Below are positions 7,585-13,416 of a stretch of 16,069 nt of DNA, piece by piece (within the stretch, counting starts at the first letter, position 1; the number at the start of each line of letters is the position of its first letter). The notes under the pieces are model-generated. The model saw nothing but the letters and a program-made list of their open reading frames with translations. It searched no databases and was not told the origin of the DNA. Origin of the DNA: an uncultured Bacilli bacterium (lineage in GTDB: Bacteria; Bacillota_I; Bacilli_A; RF39; UBA660); NCBI GenBank assembly GCA_947630095.1, contig CANRGI010000010.1, positions 1 through 16,069 of the forward strand, given 5' to 3'. Position numbers and translations under genes: made by a program.

Positions 7585-7841
7585 AATTTAACTCCTTTAT
7601 TTGTAATTTCTCTAGGCTCGGTTATCTCAAGAGCCCCTACTGCACCTGCACCAACTAAAAGTATACCTGAAATATATTTCTTAATTCTTTTTAAATCAAC
7701 AGTAAATTGCCTAGAATTTCTAGGAACTTTTTTTTGATTAATACTCTTTTTCATAGCATTATCAAGAAGTTTCATTAATTCTTCTTTATTATTTACATTA
7801 AATATAGTTTTTATATCTTCAATTTTTATTACCTTTCCCAT
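7581..7841 (-). CDS. hypothetical small membrane protein
   Basis: 86 residues. The N-terminal 50 are charged and probably helical (KIEDIKTIFNVNNKEELMKL). Then comes one hydrophobic stretch, YISGILLVGAGAVGALEI (about 56-73), with several small residues, and a short polar tail. No signal-peptide cleavage site or lipobox. This suggests a single-pass protein with a cytoplasmic N-terminus (inference). Start ATG 7841-7839 follows AGAGGG. It is the first gene of the three-gene unit running down to 7057. A TATAAT on the minus strand at 7861-7856 is close enough to leave almost no leader, so the promoter is uncertain. Function unknown. Confidence 0.65.
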   Translation of the reverse strand: MGKVIKIEDIKTIFNVNNKEELMKLLDNAMKKSINQKKVPRNSRQFTVDLKRIKKYISGILLVGAGAVGALEITEPREITNKGVKL

Positions 7842-7971
7842 ATTATCTACCCTCTATTATAAATATAGTAAAAATAACAAAAATAGTAAAGAAAAAAATA
7901 TAAACTTTACATAAAAATACACTATTATTTTTTATTATTTTATGTTATATTATTAAATGGAAGGAGTAAGT

Positions 7972-8413
7972 ATGAAAAAGATAATCATTTTATCATTACT
8001 TTTATTCTTAACTACTGGATGTGGCACTAAAACAATGACTTGCACTAATGAAAGAGAAGAAAACAATATGAAATTTAACTTATGAAGTACAATATAGTGG
8101 TGATTATGTTGTAAGCGTTCATTCAGTTGAGACAGTTACAGCAGACAATACTGAAACATTAGAGATGTATAAAGAAGCAGTAGAAGCAACTTATACTCCA
8201 TATTCAAAGATTAAAGGTTATGATTACACTGTTGAAATTAAAGATAATGTTTTAACTAGTACAGTTGATGCTAATTACAAAAAAATAGATATGGACGAAT
8301 TTAAAAAGGTAGACGAGTCCATCGAAGGCTTACTAAGTAAAAATAAAATTAAACTAGATTTATTAAAAGCAACTTATGCTCTTACTGGAGCAACTTGTAA
8401 AACTGAAGAATAA
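7972..8413 (+). pseudogene. frameshifted YehR/DUF1307-like lipoprotein gene
   Basis: ATG 7972 follows GGAAGGAG and opens a lipoprotein: MKK, a hydrophobic stretch and a lipobox-like LTTGC (Cys17). The frame ends at TGA 8083-8085 after about 37 codons. From about 8080 the +1 frame continues with TYEVQYSGDYVV and runs to TAA 8411-8413. It ends with IKGYDYTVEIKDN and KLDLLKATYALTG, matching the intact neighbour at 8493-8939 block by block. One extra base (or two missing) near the AAATTT at 8070-8076 explains the break. The pattern of a K/Y-rich beta half plus a D-x-DEFKK segment resembles DUF1307 (YehR) lipoproteins of unknown function. It may be a true pseudogene, a phase-off allele or an assembly error. 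A TG-extended TATATT at 7946-7951 is a possible promoter. Confidence 0.75.
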
Positions 8414-8440
8414 GATATTTTGTATCTTATCTTTTTATTT
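8410..8440 (+). terminator. terminator of the first lipoprotein gene
   Basis: ATAAGATA (8410-8417) and TATCTTAT (8423-8430) form a perfect 8-bp stem with a TTTTG loop, followed by CTTTTTATTT. The stop codon lies in the stem. Confidence 0.7.
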
Positions 8441-8444
8441 CACA

Positions 8445-8473
8445 TTTACTTTACGTAAAAATTATGCTATTAT
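8445..8473 (+). promoter_or_regulatory. promoter of the second lipoprotein gene
   Basis: TTTACT (8445-8450) and TATTAT (8468-8473) at 17 bp, with TGC making an extended -10. The palindrome TTTACGTAAA (8450-8459) fills the upstream part of the spacer. A related block, ACTTTACATAAAAAT, stands upstream of the first lipoprotein gene (7904-7918), so the duplication included the control region. Confidence 0.65.
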
Positions 8474-8492
8474 TATATTAGGAGTAATTTAT

Positions 8493-8939
8493 ATGAAAAA
8501 GATATTATTAATATTATTAACTTGCATATTATGTTCTTCCTGTGGTAAAAAAAATCTAGTAACTTGTACAAGTTCAAATAGTGACGAAAACTTAAAAACC
8601 AATATTGTAATAGAAATAGAATATGATAAAGACAACAATGTTACAAAAACTACTACAAAAGAAACTATTGAGTCTGACTTAAAATCAACATTAACTAATT
8701 TTAAAGAAGATTTAGAAGAACTTTACAAAGATTATGAAAGCCTAAAAGGATATGATATGACTATCAAAATTAATAAAAAGAAATTAGTAAGAACAGAAGT
8801 AATAGATTATACTGAAATTGATATTGATAAATACAAAGAATTAAACCCTACTTTAGAAAACGTATTAAGAGATAACAAAGTATATCTTGATTTATTAGTA
8901 TCAAGTTATGAAGCATCTAATTCTACTTGTAAAAAATAG
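8493..8939 (+). CDS. YehR/DUF1307-like lipoprotein, intact paralogue
   Basis: 148-residue secreted lipoprotein of unknown function. It starts at ATG 8493, behind GGAG (8481-8484); the reading frame is open further upstream but those codons overlap the promoter and preceding terminator. MKK plus a hydrophobic core leads to a lipobox-like LCSSC, with Cys17 as the expected lipid-modified residue. The mature part has VIEIEYDKDNNVTKTTTKETI, then LKGYDMTIKINKKKLVRTEVIDYTEIDIDKYKEL. This is the two-layer pattern I associate with DUF1307 (YehR) proteins. A final TCKK provides a second cysteine that could pair with the one in VTCTSS near residue 24. It is the intact copy of a tandem pair; the copy before it is frameshifted. 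Confidence 0.7.
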   Translation: MKKILLILLTCILCSSCGKKNLVTCTSSNSDENLKTNIVIEIEYDKDNNVTKTTTKETIESDLKSTLTNFKEDLEELYKDYESLKGYDMTIKINKKKLVRTEVIDYTEIDIDKYKELNPTLENVLRDNKVYLDLLVSSYEASNSTCKK

Positions 8940-8967
8940 AAGTTAAAAATTGTACTTCTATTTTTTT
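8937..8967 (+). terminator. terminator of the second lipoprotein gene
   Basis: TAGAAGT (8937-8943) and ACTTCTA (8954-8960) form a perfect 7-bp stem followed by seven T. The TAG stop is part of the stem. Confidence 0.8.
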
Positions 8968-8968
8968 A

Positions 8969-9200
8969 TGTCGTAGTAAATGTCACCTTAAATGTCATAA
9001 TAAATGTCACCTTAAATGTCGTGTTTGATGTCATAGTAAATGTCGTGTTTGATGTCGTAATAAATTTTGTAAAAAAATCATTAAATTTCCCAGTATTTTC
9101 GGGATAAAAACACCAATTTACAAATATTAAATGTCGCAATAAATGTCATATTAAATGTCGGAATAAATGTCGTAGTAAATGTCGCAAATGTCGTAATAAA
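8969..9200. repeat. array of 12-bp direct repeats, consensus TGTCRTARTAAA
   Basis: Eight back-to-back 12-bp units (8969-9064), a 67-bp non-repeat block (9065-9131), then four full units (9132-9179), one 9-bp unit (9180-9188) and a last full unit (9189-9200). Units vary around TGTC-RTAR-TAAA; three variants recur (TGTCACCTTAAA twice, TGTCGTGTTTGA twice, TGTCGTAGTAAA twice). The array fills the space between two convergent genes and is bounded by terminators on both sides, so it is not an obvious promoter region. It is not a CRISPR: units are too short and directly adjoining. Function unknown. Confidence 0.85.
9065..9131. other. 67-bp block inside the 12-bp repeat array, with inverted ends
   Basis: The block that interrupts the array carries TTTGTAAA (9066-9073) and TTTACAAA (9117-9124) as inverted ends. 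It has an inner CCC...GGG pair around 9089-9103. It could fold as a long imperfect hairpin or be an insertion. Confidence 0.45.
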
Positions 9201-9217
9201 ATTTATAATATCATTAG

Positions 9218-9250
9218 TAAAAAAGTGATGCTTTTTATTTCCATCACTAA
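9218..9250. terminator. bidirectional terminator after the sortase gene
   Basis: AGTGATG (9224-9230) and CATCACT (9242-9248) form a 7-bp stem. Six A on one side (9218-9223) give a U tail for the minus strand, which is the end of the sortase unit. AATTTTT on the other side gives a weaker tail for the plus strand. Confidence 0.75.
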
Positions 9251-9253
9251 TTT

Positions 9254-9862
9254 TTACCCATTTGTAGTTTTACTAACTAAATTACCTACATATACTAATT
9301 GCTGTGTTTTATCTTCTTTATCACAAGTTATTAAAACTATAATATTTTTATTAGTTTCTTTTTCTACTTTAATAGTCCCATTTTTTAAGGTCTTATACAT
9401 ATAATCTATTTCATAAGTATATTTACTATCGTTATAATATATGTATACTATATCCCCTGTTTCTAGTTCATATAACCTATCAAAATAAGCAACGCTAGAG
9501 TTTCCCCTGTGACTTGCAAGTATTAATGTACTATTTTCTTTATCAGGCATATCTGCTTCTTTTAGTATTTGTATATTATATTCTATATTATTATAAACTG
9601 AGTCTTTATCATATATTCCTTTAAATAATTCTATTTTAGGTATTTCTAATACCATTATATATTCTTCTTTTTCTTTTCTAATTTGAGTATCTTCTATAAC
9701 TTCATTATCACTACTTTGATTACTCTCATTATTTTCAAAAAAACTATCTATCTTTTCTTCTTCATACTTATCTTCTTTCTCTCTTTTCATTAAAGGTAAT
9801 ATAACTAATAATAACCCAATAATTATAAATAAAATATAAAATAAATATTTACTTTTTCTCAT
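9254..9862 (-). CDS. sortase, dedicated to the upstream adhesin
   Basis: Membrane-anchored transpeptidase expected to cleave a surface-protein sorting motif and attach the protein to the cell wall. The 202 residues comprise an N-terminal membrane helix (6-24), a charged linker rich in E/D/S (28-68) and the sortase barrel (about 70-197). The catalytic His118 is in ILASHRG and Cys180 in VLITC. The third usual residue, Arg shortly after the Cys, is not present: the aligned stretch reads KTQQLVYVG with Gln188 where RLVV is normal, and no Arg occurs after Cys180. Start ATG 9862-9860 lies inside the adhesin gene, giving a 14-bp overlap and probable translational coupling. The subfamily is unclear (class C- or D-like). 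Confidence 0.85.
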   Translation of the reverse strand: MRKSKYLFYILFIIIGLLLVILPLMKREKEDKYEEEKIDSFFENNESNQSSDNEVIEDTQIRKEKEEYIMVLEIPKIELFKGIYDKDSVYNNIEYNIQILKEADMPDKENSTLILASHRGNSSVAYFDRLYELETGDIVYIYYNDSKYTYEIDYMYKTLKNGTIKVEKETNKNIIVLITCDKEDKTQQLVYVGNLVSKTTNG

Positions 9863-11390
9863 ACATTATCCCTATAAAGCCTATACCTACTAAAATACAA
9901 GAACATACACTTATCGGAAACACATCTTTATTAGTTTTAGGTACTTCAGTAATAACTATCTCCTCGTGTGGTATTTCTTCTTCAGGTTCTACTTTATCTT
10001 TCATATTACATTTAACTATCTGTTTATCTTCTCTTATTTCAAAATACATTTTATCAGTATTAATCAAATACCCTTGAGGTGCTTCTTTTTCTAAAATGTA
10101 ATACTTCCCTACAGGTAAATTATCTATTCTTATCTTACCATCTTTATCAGTTCTCCGAGAAAAAACAAGTTCGTCATTACTATTATAAATCTCTATAAGT
10201 GTATCACTTAATGGTTCGCTAGTAGAAAAATCTGTCTTTGTAAAGTCTAAAGAACCTTTTTTCAAATAATTATCTAATGTTAATTGATAACTATCATTAT
10301 TATCATTTAGTTCAAACTCATATATTTTAGTATCTATAATGTATTCATCCGTAGTTTCTAATTCTTTAATATAATATTTACCTAATAATAAATTACTTAA
10401 ACTAGCATTACCATCTTTATCAGTTTTAAGAGTATCTATAAAATCTCCTTTTTTATATACCACCCTTCCAATATCGTCATAAATATTATCATTAGCATAT
10501 AAACCAAATACTACATTTTCTAAAGGTATTTTTTCATATTCGTATTCTTCTTCTCCCAATATTGCCTTTTCTCCATTTTTATGTATACTAACTCTACCAT
10601 TATATGTAGTTAATTTTATTCTTGCTTCCCCTTCATTTTCATACTTAAGTCTAGCCATCTTTTGACTTGCAGGGTCACTACCTATAAATATTATTGTATC
10701 TTTCGCATCATAACTAGGTTTCTCTAGTACTATTTCAGTTTCTCCCACTACTTTAGGTGTTATATATACTTTATTACCTTCTATTCTAACATCATTTCCA
10801 CCATCGTCTTTAACTACATAATCATTAATAACATAAGATATATCTTCAAGTACTATCTCTTTACCTAATTGTACTTTTCTACTTATCCCATTTAAAGGAG
10901 AAACTTTTTTATCTTTATTTACTAAATTTAATATCTCATTTTTTTCATAATCTATATTTATATAGTCTCCATGCCCACTTGCTTCTGTCCAAAATTCAAT
11001 TATTTGTCCACCTAATTTTTCCCATATTAAAGCCTGTGTAGCCATTCTATACCTTAATGTATTATGTCCAGGATATTCATATCCATAATATGCTACTGAG
11101 GTGATATAATCATTTAATTCAGGTCCATAAGGACTATTAACATACCCTATCTCTCCACTATAATTATTTACTGTTATCTCTATTCCAGGTTCAATACAAA
11201 ATACGACTTCCCCGTTCATAGAATAAAGTCCAAATCTAGCAGAAGTATATTTTTTACCTCCCCCTCTTTTTGTATACCATACATCATTCACCTTTTCTAC
11301 TGTCAAACTTCCATTAACACTAGCCTTTAATGAAATAAAAGGTATACTAATTAATATAATAAATACTATCGAATATATAATTCTTTTCAT
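9849..11390 (-). CDS. thioester-domain adhesin with CnaB repeats and VPKTN sorting signal
   Basis: 513-residue cell-wall-anchored surface protein. A signal peptide covers residues 1 to about 23. The N-terminal domain has FCIEPG (Cys65) and TQALIW (Gln119), the pair that forms the internal Cys-Gln thioester of Gram-positive thioester adhesins, which can bond covalently to host surfaces. Residues about 160-260 form a linker domain. Two CnaB/SpaA-type domains follow. The first is about 265-375 (Lys271, Glu343). The second is about 379-466 (Lys385 in FTKTD, Glu434 in EKEAPQGY, Asn462), probably with isopeptide cross-links. The C-terminus is VPKTN (483-487), a hydrophobic helix and YEKK, a sortase signal with Val for the Leu of LPXTG. 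It is followed by its sortase in the same unit. ATG 11390 follows AAAAGGAGG by 8 bases. Confidence 0.9.
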   Translation of the reverse strand: MKRIIYSIVFIILISIPFISLKASVNGSLTVEKVNDVWYTKRGGGKKYTSARFGLYSMNGEVVFCIEPGIEITVNNYSGEIGYVNSPYGPELNDYITSVAYYGYEYPGHNTLRYRMATQALIWEKLGGQIIEFWTEASGHGDYINIDYEKNEILNLVNKDKKVSPLNGISRKVQLGKEIVLEDISYVINDYVVKDDGGNDVRIEGNKVYITPKVVGETEIVLEKPSYDAKDTIIFIGSDPASQKMARLKYENEGEARIKLTTYNGRVSIHKNGEKAILGEEEYEYEKIPLENVVFGLYANDNIYDDIGRVVYKKGDFIDTLKTDKDGNASLSNLLLGKYYIKELETTDEYIIDTKIYEFELNDNNDSYQLTLDNYLKKGSLDFTKTDFSTSEPLSDTLIEIYNSNDELVFSRRTDKDGKIRIDNLPVGKYYILEKEAPQGYLINTDKMYFEIREDKQIVKCNMKDKVEPEEEIPHEEIVITEVPKTNKDVFPISVCSCILVGIGFIGIMYEKK

Positions 11391-11435
11391 ACCAAAAACC
11401 TCCTTTTAAAATATTCACAAATATCTAACACACTT

Positions 11436-11455
11436 TCACATATCTTTACCTCCTT
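11436..11455 (-). promoter_or_regulatory. start-stop element in the adhesin leader
   Basis: About 50 bases before the adhesin ATG there is a strong ribosome site AAGGAGG (11455-11449). Seven bases later comes ATG (11441-11439), directly followed by TGA. In the next frame, GTG AAA GTG TGT TAG gives a four-residue alternative (MKVC). Either could engage ribosomes without making a protein. Confidence 0.35.
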
Positions 11456-11520
11456 CCCGGGTTTTTACCCCTCTACTTATATATACGATAAAAATTAAAA
11501 AAACTCTTTTATTTTCTTGT

Positions 11521-11554
11521 TTACACTGTAACTTTACGTAATATAAACGTAAAG
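11521..11554. promoter_or_regulatory. two operator-like palindromes upstream of the adhesin unit
   Basis: CTTTACGT (11532-11539) and ACGTAAAG (11547-11554) form a perfect inverted repeat with a 7-bp spacer; TTACACTGTAA (11521-11531) adjoins it. Read on the minus strand, TTTACG and TACAGT stand 17 bp apart across this region and could be the adhesin promoter. The 11-mer ACTTTACGTAA also occurs at the second lipoprotein promoter (8448-8458). Confidence 0.5.
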
Positions 11555-11579
11555 AAAAATACTTATATAATAAGTATTT
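11555..11579 (-). terminator. terminator of the rRNA methyltransferase unit
   Basis: AAATACTTA (11579-11571) and TAAGTATTT (11565-11557) form a 9-bp stem around TTATA, with U residues at its 3' side. The methyltransferase stop codon overlaps the stem. Confidence 0.65.
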
Positions 11580-12789
11580 AAACGACTTGAAATATATAAA
11601 ATTTAAGATATTTAGTTTCTTCTACTCCCCATAATACTGGGTGGTCACTTGCTTGACTAGAAGCATACACTTCTTTTAAACTTACAGTAGCATCTAGTGA
11701 AGCCTCAAAAATAGCCTTTTTAAAATTTTCTTCACTCATAAAATGAGAACAAGATGCAGTAACTAAATAACCACCTCTGTTTAATGATTTAAGAGCCAAA
11801 TAATTTAATTCTTTATAACCTTTATAAGCATTATTTATAGTACTTCTTGATTTAGTAAAAGCAGGTGGGTCTAATATTATAATATCATATTCTCTTTTCT
11901 TTTCACTAACTAACCCTCTTAAATATGTAAACATATCACTTGAAATAGTATCTATATTAGCATTATTTAATTTAAAGTTTTCTCTTGCAGTTTCTAAAGC
12001 ACTTTCAGAAATATCAAGTGCGACTACCTTTTTAGCACCACCCATATAAGCATTTAAAGCAAAACTTCCAGTATGTGTACAAACATCTAAAACATTTTTA
12101 TCTTTAGATATCTGCATAACTCTTTTTCTATTAAACTTTTGGTCTAAAAAATACCCAGTCTTTTGTCCATTTTCAAAATCAACTATGTATTTTATCCCAT
12201 TTTCACATATAACCTCTTTAGTACTATTTTCTTTTTCATTTGATAAATAATACCACCCCTTATATTCCATCATACCTTCTAGTGCTCGAATACTCACGTC
12301 TTCTCTTTCATATACCCCTCTAATTTTAATTCCATCATTTTCTATTACTTCAATTAATGATTTAACTAATACATCTTTTATCTTATCCATACCAAGACAT
12401 AGTATTTGAATAACTAATACACTATTAAATTTATCAACAGTAACCCCAGGAAACCCATCACTTTCTCCAAATATAACCCTAATATTTTCTAAATCTCCCA
12501 TTACAGTCTTTCTATAATTCCAAGCATATTCTATTCTTCTTTTCCAAAAATCTCTATCAAATTTATCATTAGTATTCCTAGATACTATTCTAACTCTTAT
12601 TTTAGAATTACTATTAATAAAACCTGTACCCAAATATTTACCTTTTTCACTAACTACATCTACTAATTCCCCATCTATATATTTATCACTTATATTTACT
12701 ATTTCTCCCTCATATACCCAAGGATGCCCATTTTTTATTCTATTTTCTTGTTTCTTACTAACTTCTACTTTAATATAATCTCTTTCCAT
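11578..12789 (-). CDS. rlmI: class I SAM-dependent rRNA methyltransferase, RlmI-like
   Basis: Probably methylates a cytosine of 23S rRNA at C5 (E. coli RlmI acts on C1962) using S-adenosylmethionine. The 403-residue protein has an N-terminal PUA-type RNA-binding domain with the signature NRIKNGHPWVYEGEI (16-30). A central EEHD-like region contains GESDGFPGVTVD (108-119). The hallmark GQKTGYFLDQ is at 208-217. SAM motif I is VLDVCTHTGSFAL (233-245), DPPAF is at 307-311 and the presumed nucleophile Cys347 lies in ASCSHF. Start is ATG 12789-12787, behind AGGAG and 7 bp after the preceding gene; codons further upstream would overlap that gene. It is co-transcribed with the small membrane protein gene at 12797. 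The exact target base is inferred from the family. Confidence 0.92.
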   Translation of the reverse strand: MERDYIKVEVSKKQENRIKNGHPWVYEGEIVNISDKYIDGELVDVVSEKGKYLGTGFINSNSKIRVRIVSRNTNDKFDRDFWKRRIEYAWNYRKTVMGDLENIRVIFGESDGFPGVTVDKFNSVLVIQILCLGMDKIKDVLVKSLIEVIENDGIKIRGVYEREDVSIRALEGMMEYKGWYYLSNEKENSTKEVICENGIKYIVDFENGQKTGYFLDQKFNRKRVMQISKDKNVLDVCTHTGSFALNAYMGGAKKVVALDISESALETARENFKLNNANIDTISSDMFTYLRGLVSEKKREYDIIILDPPAFTKSRSTINNAYKGYKELNYLALKSLNRGGYLVTASCSHFMSEENFKKAIFEASLDATVSLKEVYASSQASDHPVLWGVEETKYLKFYIFQVV

Positions 12790-12796
12790 AACACTC

Positions 12797-13111
12797 CTAT
12801 ATAATCTTATCATATAATTTATACATATACTGTACACTATTTTCTAAAAAGAAATAATGAGGTATATAAAAAAGTAAAAATATAATTAAAAATGCAAATA
12901 TAACTATAAATATCCAAGAAACTACACCTAATATCATAAACGTTAATGCAAGTATTACATATAAACAAGTAACTATTAAATGTATAAGTCTTTCATTTTG
13001 AAAATATATTAATTTATCTTTAAACTCCTGCTTCTCTTTCAAACTAAATCTATGCTTACTTTCTATCTTTTCTTCTATACTTTTTATATATTCTACCATA
13101 TACTTTCTCAT
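12797..13111 (-). CDS. small two-helix membrane protein
   Basis: 104 residues. The first 40 are charged and likely helical (IKSIEEKIESKHRFSLKEKQEF). Two hydrophobic helices follow, about 43-62 (LIHLIVTCLYVILALTFMIL) and 66-87 (WIFIVIFAFLIIFLLFYIPHY), joined by a short turn. A short polar tail ends the protein. No family recognised. ATG 13111-13109 follows AGAGGTAG. A good promoter lies directly upstream, and the rRNA methyltransferase gene starts 7 bp after its stop, so it leads that operon. Nothing in it suggests a role in rRNA modification. Confidence 0.7.
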   Translation of the reverse strand: MRKYMVEYIKSIEEKIESKHRFSLKEKQEFKDKLIYFQNERLIHLIVTCLYVILALTFMILGVVSWIFIVIFAFLIIFLLFYIPHYFFLENSVQYMYKLYDKII

Positions 13112-13137
13112 ATTTATCTACCTCTTTTATCACATCA

Positions 13138-13166
13138 ATTATAACAAATATACTAATATAAAACAA
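13138..13166 (-). promoter_or_regulatory. promoter of the membrane protein/methyltransferase operon
   Basis: On the minus strand TTGTTT (13166-13161) and TATAAT (13143-13138) are separated by 17 bp, with TGT giving an extended -10. The -35 overlaps the U tail of the upstream gene's terminator. Confidence 0.75.
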
Positions 13167-13192
13167 GAGAAGTTCACTCAAAAAACTTCTCT
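13161..13192 (-). terminator. terminator of the surface protein/XRE operon
   Basis: AGAGAAGTT (13192-13184) and AACTTCTCT (13174-13166) form a perfect 9-bp stem with a 9-base loop, followed by TGTTTT on the minus strand. The XRE gene's TGA lies in the hairpin. Confidence 0.75.
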
Positions 13193-13407
13193 ATTGGTAT
13201 ATCTAATACTTCACTTATTTTATATAAATTAAATAAACTTATCCCCTGACTTACCTTCTTACTTTCAAGTCCACCTATTAGTGATGTACTAACACCTATC
13301 CTCTTTGCTAAATCTTTCTGTGTAAGACTCCCTTTACTTGCATTATACATAAGTCTATATTTTCTAATATTATTTCCAACCAAACTATTTATCTTACTTT
13401 CTGTCAT
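13174..13407 (-). CDS. XRE-family HTH regulator
   Basis: 77 residues, a single Cro/C1-type DNA-binding domain: NNIRKYRLMYNASKG (12-26), then LTQKDLAKRIGVSTSLIGGLE (28-48, helices 2-3), and ISLFNLYKISEVLDIPIEKFF (56-76). No effector domain. ATG 13407-13405 follows AAGGGGGA. It begins 9 bp after the stop of the 812-residue surface-protein gene and shares its terminator, so it is almost certainly in the same transcript. A repressor made downstream of a surface antigen could feed back on the promoter at 16059-16031 or act on other loci. Its transcription would rise and fall with the surface gene. Confidence 0.85.
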   Translation of the reverse strand: MTESKINSLVGNNIRKYRLMYNASKGSLTQKDLAKRIGVSTSLIGGLESKKVSQGISLFNLYKISEVLDIPIEKFFE

Positions 13408-13416
13408 ATTTCCCCC

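Noticed and set aside
8376..8492. Upstream extension of the second lipoprotein frame
   Set aside because: The extra codons cover the previous gene's end, its terminator and the promoter; the ATG at 8493 has a ribosome site and begins a proper signal peptide.
8969..9200. CRISPR array
   Set aside because: Units are 12 bp, degenerate and directly adjoining, with no unique spacers; no cas genes in the window.
9086..9253. Minus-strand peptide read through the repeat array
   Set aside because: The frame is open (repeating TF, then NICKLVFLSRKYWEI) but has no start codon or ribosome site; it would need a frameshift out of the sortase gene.
12790..12837. Longer N-terminus for the RlmI-like protein
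   Set aside because: It would overlap the preceding gene and lacks a ribosome site, whereas ATG 12789 has AGGAG and starts at the PUA domain.
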